Notes under the pieces: generated by a model | The model's input: only the letters and a program-made list of their open reading frames with translations | Databases searched by the model: none | Told to the model about the DNA's origin: nothing | Origin: Vibrio renipiscarius | GTDB lineage: Bacteria > Pseudomonadota > Gammaproteobacteria > Enterobacterales > Vibrionaceae | Assembly (NCBI RefSeq): GCF_000827885.1 | Contig: NZ_JTKH01000024.1 | Span: 987,675 to 1,051,674 of the forward strand | Reading direction: 5' to 3' | DNA length: 64,000 nt | Program-made: the position numbers and the translations under genes | Shown here: in pieces, positions 17,389 through 25,941 of the stretch | Layout of the letters: every line of letters starts with the position of its first letter | How positions within the stretch are numbered: position 1 is the stretch's first letter

Positions 17389-17766
17389 TTACTGGTTCAT
17401 TCGAACGTGATTCCCTAAGTATTTTATAAGACCTGTTAGCCATTAAGTTGGTTTTTCTCGATCTTGGTCTAAATACGTTTCCTAATACGGCCTTTCCCGA
17501 TAAACCTCTTGTTCTATCCATTATTTACTCCCCATCATCTTGTGTAAAACCTCATTCTAATTAGCCACAATGCTCAAAGACTTATTTGATTAATCGTTAA
17601 TTGGCTTATTTATTGATCGCTATTTCGTGATAGCGGGTCTTTGTTGGTGGACCGTTTCATTGGAAGTTGAACGTGGCTATTAGAGACTGTTGTTTTACAT
17701 GAATCGTATTATCATAAGTATCGTATTATTATCGCTATCTTTGACGTCGCTAGAGGGCATCGAGTT
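17389..17766 (+). other. Intergenic stretch between tRNA-Cys and the ygbA-like gene
   Basis: No gene or strong terminator is seen. ATCGTATTAT occurs twice (17703-17712 and 17720-17729), 17 bases apart, just upstream of the next gene, and may belong to its promoter. Confidence 0.5.
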
Positions 17767-18165
17767 GTGAAGAAACCGAGTTCAGAGTTGTTGACGGGCG
17801 AGTTATTGAAAGAGTTTCATACGGTCGCCTTTATGGTTGCGATTTATTGCCGTGATCACCATCAAGGGGCAATAAAGCAAGGTCACGCGCTCTGTGAAGA
17901 ATGCCAGGCGTTAATTGATTACGCTGAAATACGCCTTGATCGTTGTCCTTATGGGCAATCTAAGCCTACGTGTAACCGTTGTCCTATCCATTGCTATAAG
18001 CCTAAGCCGAAAGAGCAGATGAGGCTTGTGATGCGGTATTCGGGGCCAAGAATGCTGTTACCTCATCCTTTGTTGGCACTGCGTCATTTACGACACGAGC
18101 GTAAGCAAGTGCCTGATAAACCAAAGCCAAACCAATCTAATCGTCATATCCGATTATCGAAATAA
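17767..18165 (+). CDS. ygbA: YgbA-family protein (nitrous oxide-stimulated promoter family)
   Basis: A 132-residue cytoplasmic protein starting at GTG, after a GAGGG site. It carries the YgbA signature of paired cysteines: CRDHH, CEECQALIDYAEIRLDRCPYG, and CNRCPIHCYKP, followed by MRYSGPRMLLPHP. Family members are induced by nitric oxide (NsrR regulon in enterobacteria) and help growth under nitrosative stress; metal or cluster binding by the Cys set is plausible. No clear NsrR site was found upstream. It is convergent with the MFS gene and shares its terminator. Confidence 0.85.
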   Translation: MKKPSSELLTGELLKEFHTVAFMVAIYCRDHHQGAIKQGHALCEECQALIDYAEIRLDRCPYGQSKPTCNRCPIHCYKPKPKEQMRLVMRYSGPRMLLPHPLLALRHLRHERKQVPDKPKPNQSNRHIRLSK

Positions 18166-18191
18166 GCACGTTAGAGTGATTTTTAGATAGC

Positions 18192-18214
18192 AAAAAGGGG
18201 CATAAATGCCCCTT
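18192..18214. terminator. Terminator between convergent ygbA-like and MFS genes
   Basis: AAGGGGCAT and ATGCCCCTT form a self-complementary hairpin (18195-18214) with a run of A on the left, giving a T run for the leftward MFS gene. Confidence 0.75.
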
Positions 18215-18264
18215 AAGTGTATTTTGGTCATCTGCTACGTGTCGCTGAAAGCAATCGCCAGAGT

Positions 18265-19425
18265 TTATTCGCCAGCCATCGCTTGGCGTTTTGTTTTGAT
18301 ACTTGCAAATAGCATGTAGATGCACGTTGCCATCAGTGTTGCGAATAAGTAACCCAACAGACCTTGCTCACCCAACATAAAGTGGTCAGCCAGTACAGGG
18401 CCAGCAACGGAACCCACACTGTAGCTAAACAGCATCACTTGCGTGACTGACACAATGTATGCTGGATCCAGTTTGTCGCAGCCAAGGTTAATCGCAACTG
18501 GGTACAGTGCAAAAATTGCCATCCCCAATACAAACAGGCTAACACCCAATACATAAATACCATCACCAATGGCCGTAAAGCCAATTGCTGCAACGCCAAG
18601 CAAGCAGAAAAGCGCCATAAGCAGTGTGCGACCAAGATACTTAGAAAGCCAAGGCACGATAGGTTGAACGGCCATGCCACCCAAAATAACCAATGCCATC
18701 AGGCTGCCAAGATCGCTGTTATCGATGCCACGATTACGCAGTTCAACAGGCATTAGGCCGTAAATCGCACCCAAAGTCATACCCGATACGATACAACCAA
18801 TGATTGCCGCATGGTTTAACTTGCTGATTTGTTTTAGCGACAGCGCGTGGCTTTGGCCTTCTTCTGGTTGATCAGTACGGCCAAACGCCAAAACGATGAT
18901 CGCTAGCACCAATAGTGCGATGATCGCAATAAATGGAATGCTACCGGTTACGCCTAATGCACCAATACCAAGTTGGCCAAGTGAGCTACCACCGTACAGT
19001 GAACCCATGTACAAGCCAAGACGTTTTGCACGTGCGCTTTCATCGCCATGTAGCAACCATGATTCCACGATGACAAACACACCTGCCACCGCGATACCCG
19101 CGATAAAGCGCGCAGATAGCCAAGCTGGTGTATTGGCAAATACAGGCAGTACGACGATGGTGGCAATGAACGCCAACAAGCAGCCGATAAAGGCTTTGCG
19201 GTGACCAATTTTGTTCACGATAGGCTCAAACACCATCGCACCGACTAACAGACCGGCATAAAACACACTGGCTAACCAACTCGCAAGCGAAATATCCAAA
19301 CCATAGTGTGGAAGCATTAGCGGGATGATACTCATTAAATAGCCAGACGCCACCGCATATAAAGCAAGCGCAATTACAGGTACTGAAATGCGAGCTGGGG
19401 ATGCAGGAGCAAGTGTATTTTCCAA
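18265..19425 (-). CDS. MFS transporter (YcaD-like)
   Basis: A 386-residue major facilitator with twelve predicted membrane helices. The cytoplasmic loop 2 motif (NKIGHRKAFIG) and VFVIVESWLLHG segment resemble the YcaD group of putative exporters. The substrate is unknown. Upstream of its start lie a 23-base inverted repeat (19448-19470) and a longer AT-rich palindrome (19532-19555), suggesting operator control. A hairpin at 18195-18214 ends the transcript. Confidence 0.85.
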   Translation of the reverse strand: MENTLAPASPARISVPVIALALYAVASGYLMSIIPLMLPHYGLDISLASWLASVFYAGLLVGAMVFEPIVNKIGHRKAFIGCLLAFIATIVVLPVFANTPAWLSARFIAGIAVAGVFVIVESWLLHGDESARAKRLGLYMGSLYGGSSLGQLGIGALGVTGSIPFIAIIALLVLAIIVLAFGRTDQPEEGQSHALSLKQISKLNHAAIIGCIVSGMTLGAIYGLMPVELRNRGIDNSDLGSLMALVILGGMAVQPIVPWLSKYLGRTLLMALFCLLGVAAIGFTAIGDGIYVLGVSLFVLGMAIFALYPVAINLGCDKLDPAYIVSVTQVMLFSYSVGSVAGPVLADHFMLGEQGLLGYLFATLMATCIYMLFASIKTKRQAMAGE

Positions 19426-19447
19426 TGTCGTAGCCTCATGTAAATAG

Positions 19448-19470
19448 TTCTTATCATGGAGGGATAAGAA
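19448..19470. promoter_or_regulatory. Inverted repeat just upstream of the MFS gene
   Basis: TTCTTATC and GATAAGAA flank seven bases (ATGGAGG), 23 bases before the MFS start codon, where an operator would act. Confidence 0.45.
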
Positions 19471-19531
19471 ACAAAAAAGGGGGAGTTGATGGGCGGACTA
19501 TGGGGATTTTTTGTACAGCGGTAAAATGAAA

Positions 19532-19555
19532 TTTTTTATCGATGTCGATAAAAAA
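19532..19555. promoter_or_regulatory. AT-rich perfect palindrome upstream of the MFS gene
   Basis: TTTTTTATCGA and TCGATAAAAAA (11-bp arms, two-base centre). It could be an operator or a second, bidirectional terminator behind trxC. Confidence 0.5.
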
Positions 19556-19600
19556 ACGTTATCGATATTCGCGGCGTATAGTTATGCAAAAAAACATACA

Positions 19601-19630
19601 AAAAAACCGCCAAAACACAGGTTTTGACGG
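19601..19630 (-). terminator. Terminator of trxC
   Basis: Read leftward: a 10-bp stem CCGTCAAAAC/GTTTTGGCGG (one mismatch), four-base loop, then TTTTTT. It lies 19 bases beyond the trxC stop. Confidence 0.88.
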
Positions 19631-19648
19631 GAGTTAAATAGGAATAAG

Positions 19649-20083
19649 TTATTTTGTGACAGCTTGTTCAAGCCATTGTTTAAATTGGCTTTCTGGTAGA
19701 GCGCCGTTGATGAAGTCAACTCTTTGTCCGTTTTTGAATACCATTACGGTTGGGATGCTTCTTATCTGATATTGTGCCGCTAAATTTTGCTGTGCTTCGG
19801 TGTCAATTTTTACAAAACGAATTTGACCAGATTGCGCTTTAGCGACGGACTGAAATACGGGCGCGAAGCCAACGCAAGGATTGCACCAAGGGGCCCAAAA
19901 ATCGATGACAACCGGTTGACTGCTATTGAGCAAGGCCGACAAGTTGAGCTCCGTACCCTCGATAGGCGCTCCATCCAGTAATGCTTGCTGACATTTGCCG
20001 CAAACAGGACTTTCAGAAACACGTTCAACAGGCACACGATTGACACCTGAGCAAGATGGACAACGAGTATTAAATGTAGACAT
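19649..20083 (-). CDS. trxC: Thioredoxin 2 with N-terminal zinc finger
   Basis: The start is taken at 20083 (MSTFNTRCPSCSG), the usual TrxC N-terminus; upstream codons are unlikely to be translated. The 144-residue product has the TrxC zinc site C8xxC11...C28xxC31 and then a thioredoxin fold. The active site reads W-C67-N-P-C70, not the WCGPC of E. coli TrxC; the DNA is unambiguous here (TGG TGC AAT CCT TGC). TrxC reduces disulfides in the cytoplasm and is OxyR-controlled in E. coli. It is divergent from the FabH-like gene. Confidence 0.92.
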   Translation of the reverse strand: MSTFNTRCPSCSGVNRVPVERVSESPVCGKCQQALLDGAPIEGTELNLSALLNSSQPVVIDFWAPWCNPCVGFAPVFQSVAKAQSGQIRFVKIDTEAQQNLAAQYQIRSIPTVMVFKNGQRVDFINGALPESQFKQWLEQAVTK

Positions 20084-20197
20084 ATTTATTTCTCTTATTC
20101 TTATAAGTGACCACTTCACGTGCGCGGCTAAACACAAAGTTGGTTGTTTGCATTCTGATTGTGCTGCGGTGCTCACTTTCGATTGTGGGACTATAGT

Positions 20198-20203
20198 TAT
20201 ACT
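20198..20203 (+). promoter_or_regulatory. Probable -10 element of the FabH-like gene
   Basis: TATACT at 20198-20203; no good -35 is seen. It lies directly upstream of an in-frame ATG at 20206, which argues that translation starts later, at 20239. Confidence 0.5.
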
Positions 20204-20238
20204 ATTTGATGGAACAGAAGAAAATACAAAGGCTTCCT

Positions 20239-21339
20239 ATGACCACATATTCTGCATCAGCCAATTTCGCCGAAATAACCGGTTGGGGGAAGTGCCTTCC
20301 TCCTGCGGTTCTAACCAATGAACATTTAAGCACCTTTATCGATACCTCTGATGAGTGGATTCGCACTCGTACTGGTATCGAAGAGCGCCGTATTAGCCAC
20401 GTTGAAACATCAGATATGGCGACCGTTGCCGCCTTGCAAGCCATCGCTTGTGCAGGGCTGGAAGCGCAAGACATTGATTTGATCATTATTGCCACATGCT
20501 CGCCTGACTCACTTATTCCTAATATCGCTTCAAAGGTATCGCAAAATTTAGGCATTTCTGGCGCGACAGCGTTTGATCTGAATGCGGCTTGTACCGGATT
20601 TTTATATGGTTTAGAAACCGCCACGCGTTTAATTCAAGCAGGCAATTATCAACATGCAGTTGTCGTAGGAGCTGAACGCCTTTCGTTCTATATTGACTGG
20701 ACAGAGCGCGACACGGCGGTGTTATTTGGTGACGGAGCAGGGGCTGTCGTGCTCAGTAAAACCGAGGAAAAATTGGGTTTGCAACAGGCGCAACTTGGCT
20801 GTGATTCTCAAGGCCGCGATATACTTTCTGTGCCTAAGTTCGGGACGTCGATGGATCGCTTTGCCGATGATAACGGTTACTGGAGCTTTAATTTTGTCGG
20901 TAAAGAAATTTTCAAGCGTGCGGTTAAAGGCATGAGCGCTGCGGCACAAAGCGTTTTGACTCGTAGCGAAATGACAACAGACAATATTGATGTGGTGATC
21001 CCGCATCAGGCGAACCTGCGTATTATTCAAACGCTGTGTGATATTTCTGGTATCGATCAAGACAAAGCGTTTGTGAACATCCAGCATTACGGTAACACTT
21101 CTGCAGCGACAGTGCCGATCGCGCTATGTGAGGCCGTTGAGCAAGGAAAAATCAGTGCCGGTGACAACCTTTTACTTGCCGCATTTGGTGCAGGTTTAAC
21201 GTGGGGCGCCGGTCATGTAAAGTGGGGAGAACGTTTGACCCCAATAGCGCACAGCAATGCAGAGCTGCCACCATGTGAACAAAGTGCGCTTGAACTGCTA
21301 GAAAGCGCGATTGCTCATTGTAAAAACAAGCCAGTATAG
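20239..21339 (+). CDS. Beta-ketoacyl-ACP synthase III (FabH paralogue)
   Basis: A thiolase-fold enzyme that condenses acyl-CoA with malonyl-ACP to start fatty acid synthesis. The Cys-His-Asn triad is complete: C118 (NAACTGFLYG), H256 (IPHQANLRI) and N286 (YGNTSAA). The start at 20239 has AAAGG seven bases upstream; the ATG at 20206 would fall at the predicted transcript start. The C-terminal extension beyond HVKWGER (about 35 residues) is longer than housekeeping FabH. It stands alone, away from the fab cluster, so I take it as the second FabH found in vibrios; substrate preference is unknown. Confidence 0.88.
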   Translation: MTTYSASANFAEITGWGKCLPPAVLTNEHLSTFIDTSDEWIRTRTGIEERRISHVETSDMATVAALQAIACAGLEAQDIDLIIIATCSPDSLIPNIASKVSQNLGISGATAFDLNAACTGFLYGLETATRLIQAGNYQHAVVVGAERLSFYIDWTERDTAVLFGDGAGAVVLSKTEEKLGLQQAQLGCDSQGRDILSVPKFGTSMDRFADDNGYWSFNFVGKEIFKRAVKGMSAAAQSVLTRSEMTTDNIDVVIPHQANLRIIQTLCDISGIDQDKAFVNIQHYGNTSAATVPIALCEAVEQGKISAGDNLLLAAFGAGLTWGAGHVKWGERLTPIAHSNAELPPCEQSALELLESAIAHCKNKPV

Positions 21340-21407
21340 ATAGTTACTCTGCCTTGAGAGTGATAAAATTGCGCCTTAAACGACAATAACGTTGTCAGAA
21401 TAGACAT

Positions 21408-21531
21408 ATACCCGTCCTAATTGAAGTGCAGCGGTGTTGACTGGTACTTTCAAACCTCATCACATAGTGCATCTATGCCCAGAGGCTTTGTTTGCTTGTC
21501 GCCTACCTGTCTCTTCAAGTGGTCTGGGTAT
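21408..21531. repeat. Dispersed intergenic repeat of about 125 bp, copy B
   Basis: Second copy of the element at 15538-15662. The terminal inverted repeat is clearer here: ATACCC...TTGAAG at the left and CTTCAAG...GGGTAT at the right. It ends 21 bases before sbcD and could supply a hairpin in the 5' leader. Confidence 0.82.
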
Positions 21532-21552
21532 CGTGAGTAAGTTAGGGCGCAC

Positions 21553-22698
21553 ATGAAGTTTCTCCACACCTCAGATTGGCATTTAGGCCGACAATTCCAC
21601 AACGTGTCATTGCTGGAAGATCAGCAAGACGTGCTCAAGCAAATCATTACTTATATTGAACAGAATCCCGTTGATGCTTTGGTGATCGCGGGGGATATTT
21701 ATGATCGCAGTGTGCCACCGACTGCCGCGATTGAGTTGATGAACGATTTTGTTGAGCGTGTGTGTGGGGAGCTGGCGTTACCGATAATCCTTATTCCGGG
21801 TAACCATGATGGTGCCCAGCGTCTTGGTTTTGCGGCGAGTCAAATGAAAGGCTCAGGGCTGCATATTGTGGCTAATTTTGAGGATATGCTGGACCCTGTC
21901 GTCATTTCGAGCGACATCGGAGAGGTGGCCTTCTATGGGATGCCTTACCATGATCCTGAACTTGTACGTCACGCTTTTCAATCAGACCAACCGATTAAAG
22001 ATCACGACGATGCGCATAAACTGCTGGCAGAGAAAATCTGTGCGCAATTTAAGCCTGATCAAAAGCATGTTCTGGTGAGTCACTGCTTTGTTGACGGCGC
22101 GATGGAATCTGATTCAGAACGACCGCTTTCGATTGGCGGGTCTGATCGCGTCAGTCACCAGCATTTCGTGCCGTTTGATTACGTTGCCCTTGGCCATCTG
22201 CATCAGCCACAAAAGAAAGGCGAAGACTACATTCGTTATAGCGGTTCTTTAATGAAATACAGCTTTTCTGAGCAGCATCAAGCCAAAGGGATGACCTTAG
22301 TAGAATTTAACCAAGATGGCTTTCTGTCAGCCACGCACATCCCGCTGACGGCGCCGCATCAAATGCGTATCATTGAGGGTGAAATGGACGCCATTTTGCA
22401 ACAAGGCAAGACCGATCCAAACAATCACGATTACATTCTCGTTCGACTACAAGATAAGCACGCAATCCTCGATCCAATGGAGAAGTTGCGTAAGGTATAC
22501 CCTAACGTTTTGCACCTTGAAAAACCGGGTATGTTGATTGGTGTAGATCAACAATTAGGCAAAGCGCGCTTAGCGCGAGGCGAGCTAGACATGTTTAAAG
22601 ACTTTTTCTTAGAAGCGAAACATGATGCGTTGAGTGAAGCGCAAGAACAGGCGGTAAGCCAGATTATCGAACAGCTAACACGCCAAAAGGATGCTTAA
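21553..22698 (+). CDS. sbcD: Exonuclease SbcCD, nuclease subunit D
   Basis: The Mre11-type nuclease subunit of the SbcCD complex, which cuts hairpins and double-strand ends. The phosphoesterase motifs are in place: D8xH10 (SDWHLGR), GDIYDR, GNHD, and GHLHQP near the middle. Length 381 is close to the E. coli protein (400). Four bases separate it from sbcC, so they form one operon. The product works in the cytoplasm during replication repair. Confidence 0.95.
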   Translation: MKFLHTSDWHLGRQFHNVSLLEDQQDVLKQIITYIEQNPVDALVIAGDIYDRSVPPTAAIELMNDFVERVCGELALPIILIPGNHDGAQRLGFAASQMKGSGLHIVANFEDMLDPVVISSDIGEVAFYGMPYHDPELVRHAFQSDQPIKDHDDAHKLLAEKICAQFKPDQKHVLVSHCFVDGAMESDSERPLSIGGSDRVSHQHFVPFDYVALGHLHQPQKKGEDYIRYSGSLMKYSFSEQHQAKGMTLVEFNQDGFLSATHIPLTAPHQMRIIEGEMDAILQQGKTDPNNHDYILVRLQDKHAILDPMEKLRKVYPNVLHLEKPGMLIGVDQQLGKARLARGELDMFKDFFLEAKHDALSEAQEQAVSQIIEQLTRQKDA

Positions 22699-22701
22699 GC
22701 A

Positions 22702-25700
22702 ATGACCCCGTTAAAACTAACCATTCAAGCATTTGGGCCATTTGCAGGCAAAGAAGAAATTGATTTCACAAAGCTAGGCCATGCGCCGCTGTTTCTGATT
22801 AACGGACCGACCGGCTCAGGAAAAAGCTCGATTTTAGATGCGATCTGCTTCGCGCTGTATGGTGAAACCACCGGCAGTGAGCGAACCGGCGATCAAATGC
22901 GTTGCGATCATGCGGCGCCTGATTTGATCAGTGAAGTCAGCTTTGAATTTTCTCTCGGCAATAAGCAATACCGCATTGAGCGTGCGCCCGATCAAATGAT
23001 GCCAAAAAAACGCGGCGAAGGACTGACGAAAAAAAGCCACACGACGACGTTATTTCAATTAGATACTGGTCAAGAAATTCTGATCGCGAACAAACCAACG
23101 CCCGTCGGAAAAGCGGTCGTGGATATTATCGGTTTGGATGTGAAGCAATTTCGCCAAGTCATGGTGCTGCCTCAAGGTAAATTTCGTGAATTATTGATCG
23201 CCAACTCTAAAGAGCGTGAAGTGATCTTTGGTCAATTATTTCAAACGCACATTTATGCCGCGATTGAAAAAGCCCTGTTTGAAAAGGCGGCGCATATCCG
23301 CCGGGCTAAAGATGAATTTGACAACCAAATCAAAGGCGCATTAGATGTTGCGTCGGTTGAGAGTGAAGAACGACTCAATGCTGAGCGAGACGCGTTGATC
23401 CCGCAAATCGCCCTTGCAGATGAACAACTTTGCCTAGCGAAGCAGGCATTTGATTCTGCTCAATCTCAACATAAATCCGCCATAGAATTAGTGAATCGTT
23501 TTGCTAAGCGCGATGCGTTGTTGCAAGAAAAGCATCAACATGTCGCCAAGCAGTCTGAGATCGATCGCCTTGTCTTATGTCGCAAGCAGGCTCAGCAAGC
23601 CGATGCGTTGCAGTTGCCTTATACCCAGCAAGCACAAGCCGCCCTAAAATTGGCACAGGTACAAGCTGATGCACAACACATTGAGCAGCAACTCAGTGGC
23701 GCGCAACAGCGTTTGTCTCAAGCGACAATCAATGCAGAACAAGCCAGTCAGTCAGCTCAAGTGTTGCCTGAGTTGACGGAAAAACTCTTCAAGCTAAATG
23801 AAGTCACGAAACGGCTAGTGGAGCGCGATAAACAGCAAGCGAACCTTCACCGTGCTGAGGGGCTTACCGCTGATCTACAGTCTCAATTTGAACACAATGC
23901 AGCACGTGCAAAAAGTTTAGAGCAGCAAGCTCAAAGTCAGCAAACCGCCTTTCAGCAAGCGAAAGAACAGTCGGCGATGCTTGGGCTTAAAGAAGCTGAG
24001 TTAGATCAAGTCAGTAAACAACTTCATACGCATCAAGAGCTGATTAAAACGCAACAAGCGGCGATTCAATTCCGTTCGATTCTCACAACGAAGCAAGCTG
24101 AGTTGGATAGTGCAAAACAACGCACCGAGCAAGCGAAAACGCAAGCGGATACATTGGAATATTATTGGCATAGTTCCCAAGCGGCTCAATTGGCAAAAAC
24201 CTTGCGACAAGGTGAACATTGTCCGGTTTGCGGTAGCCTAGATCACCCACAGTTGGCCACGTTTACAGAACAGGAAGTGACGAAAGATCAGGTTGATGAT
24301 GCGCGTCGTGTTCAACAGCAATGCTCGTCACAACAAGAGCAAGCCAGCGCGACGGTGCAACATGCTCAGTTGGATGTCGCCAAGGTAGAGCAGGCGGTCT
24401 CTGGCTGGCAGGCACAACTTCCAGCAGCGCCGTTAACGGTTGACCAACTTCAACTGAGCGCTTCTGAGCTCACCCAGCAGATTCATGCGCTGAGAGCGAT
24501 TAATTTAGAGCAGTTAGCCCATGTGTTACAACAAACAGAGCAGCAAAGCGAGCAGCTTCAAGGTACGCAGCGTTTGCTGGAAAAACAACTCGATGAGGCG
24601 AAGCAGCAAAGCGCGACGATTCGAGGAACGCTGAACTCATTGCTCCAAGATATTGCGCCTGACGAGCAGAACAGAGACAGCGTTGTAGCGGAAACGCAGC
24701 GGATTGAACAGCAACGTATTCAGATTCAAAATGATGATCAGTTGGCCAAACAACAACGAGAGTTGGCGAGTACACAGCACGTGACCTTACAGGCACAATG
24801 GCAATCACTAGATCAACAGCTTAGCCAGGCGTTAACTGATGAAAGTAACGCTCAAAATGAGTGGACACGGGCGCTGACCTCAAGTCCGTTTGTTGATGAA
24901 GAAAGCTATCTGCAAGCCAAATTGTCGCCGAATGATATTGAGGCCATTGAACATAGTATCAATCAGCACAGCGAACGCACCTCAAGCCTCAATGGGGCTT
25001 TAAGTACGCTTGAGCAAGATCTTGATGGACTGTCATTGCCGAACATCGATGAGTTAGCGCAGCGCAGCGAATTGGCCGCGGCAGCTTATCAAAAGGATCT
25101 GGACGCCAAAGGCCAGTTGCAATCGGTATTGGACAATTTCAATAAAGTCGCGGCACGTTTAAGCGATTTGTATCAACAAAATAGTGCGTTAGAGAAAGAG
25201 TACCAGGTTATTGGCACGTTGAGCGATATTGCCAATGGGCGGACTGGTGCGAAAGTCAGTTTGCATCGCTTTGTACTTGGAGTGCTTTTAGATGATGTGC
25301 TTATTCAAGCGTCACAACGATTAAGAGTGATGAGTAAGGGGCGTTATGAGCTTCGTCGCCGTGAAGACCGTGCGAAGGGCAATGCGGGCTCTGGGCTCGA
25401 TTTAATGGTTGAAGATGGTTATTCAGGTAAGCTGCGTGATGTGACCACATTATCGGGCGGTGAATCGTTTATGGCGGCCCTTGCGCTGGCGCTAGGGGTT
25501 TCGGACGTGGTTCAATCCTACAGCGGTGGTATTCGATTGGATACCCTGTTTATCGATGAAGGTTTTGGCAGTCTTGATCCTGAATCGTTGGATTTAGCCA
25601 TTCAAACGCTGATCGACCTCCAACAGGGCGGTCGCACAATTGGTTTGATCTCACACGTTAGCGAACTCAAAGAACAAATGTCGCTACGTGTGGATGTCAT

Positions 25701-25749
25701 CGCTCAGCGCAATAGTAGCCACATTCGCTTACAGGGTGTGTCGGCTTAA
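22702..25749 (+). CDS. sbcC: Exonuclease SbcCD, ATPase subunit C
   Basis: The Rad50-like ATPase partner of SbcD, 1015 residues. Walker A is GPTGSGKS (35-42); the C-terminal half has the signature TLSGGESFMAALALALG and Walker B LDTLFIDEGFGSLD. Between them is a very long, Gln-rich coiled coil interrupted by the zinc hook C507PVC510. The Gln-rich coiled coils reflect the local base composition but are not unusual for the family. Ends just before a nested inverted repeat upstream of cqsS. Confidence 0.95.
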   Translation: MTPLKLTIQAFGPFAGKEEIDFTKLGHAPLFLINGPTGSGKSSILDAICFALYGETTGSERTGDQMRCDHAAPDLISEVSFEFSLGNKQYRIERAPDQMMPKKRGEGLTKKSHTTTLFQLDTGQEILIANKPTPVGKAVVDIIGLDVKQFRQVMVLPQGKFRELLIANSKEREVIFGQLFQTHIYAAIEKALFEKAAHIRRAKDEFDNQIKGALDVASVESEERLNAERDALIPQIALADEQLCLAKQAFDSAQSQHKSAIELVNRFAKRDALLQEKHQHVAKQSEIDRLVLCRKQAQQADALQLPYTQQAQAALKLAQVQADAQHIEQQLSGAQQRLSQATINAEQASQSAQVLPELTEKLFKLNEVTKRLVERDKQQANLHRAEGLTADLQSQFEHNAARAKSLEQQAQSQQTAFQQAKEQSAMLGLKEAELDQVSKQLHTHQELIKTQQAAIQFRSILTTKQAELDSAKQRTEQAKTQADTLEYYWHSSQAAQLAKTLRQGEHCPVCGSLDHPQLATFTEQEVTKDQVDDARRVQQQCSSQQEQASATVQHAQLDVAKVEQAVSGWQAQLPAAPLTVDQLQLSASELTQQIHALRAINLEQLAHVLQQTEQQSEQLQGTQRLLEKQLDEAKQQSATIRGTLNSLLQDIAPDEQNRDSVVAETQRIEQQRIQIQNDDQLAKQQRELASTQHVTLQAQWQSLDQQLSQALTDESNAQNEWTRALTSSPFVDEESYLQAKLSPNDIEAIEHSINQHSERTSSLNGALSTLEQDLDGLSLPNIDELAQRSELAAAAYQKDLDAKGQLQSVLDNFNKVAARLSDLYQQNSALEKEYQVIGTLSDIANGRTGAKVSLHRFVLGVLLDDVLIQASQRLRVMSKGRYELRRREDRAKGNAGSGLDLMVEDGYSGKLRDVTTLSGGESFMAALALALGVSDVVQSYSGGIRLDTLFIDEGFGSLDPESLDLAIQTLIDLQQGGRTIGLISHVSELKEQMSLRVDVIAQRNSSHIRLQGVSA

Positions 25750-25776
25750 TTTTCTTATTTATCTAGGTCTACGATT

Positions 25777-25866
25777 CCGCATCAATGGCAGCTTGCTGTT
25801 CATCATTATGGTTTTCTTAATGTTGGTTTTTTGCCAACGTTAAGAAGACCACTGACGTCGATGCGG
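25777..25866. promoter_or_regulatory. Nested inverted repeats between sbcC and cqsS
   Basis: Inner hairpin 25810-25850: GGTTTTCTTAATGTTGG and CCAACGTTAAGAAGACC, nearly perfect 17-base arms with mismatches at two or three places and a T-rich seven-base loop. Outer arms CCGCATC (25777-25783) and GATGCGG (25860-25866) are perfectly complementary. There is no T run after the inner stem, so it is not a textbook terminator; it could be a cqsS leader structure or an intergenic repeat. Confidence 0.55.
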
Positions 25867-25941
25867 TTCAATGGTAACTAATCAAAAACAATCCCCCCAA
25901 TAGCGTTTGCTTTTTAGTCGGTGAGTGATGAGAGAGGTGTA

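Noticed and set aside
17640..17766. NsrR or Fur site before the ygbA-like gene
   Set aside because: Only a direct repeat ATCGTATTAT was found; no adequate match to either consensus.
22702..25749. Gln-rich, repetitive appearance of sbcC taken as a possible repeat expansion
   Set aside because: Coiled-coil arms on both sides of an intact zinc hook explain it; length is normal.
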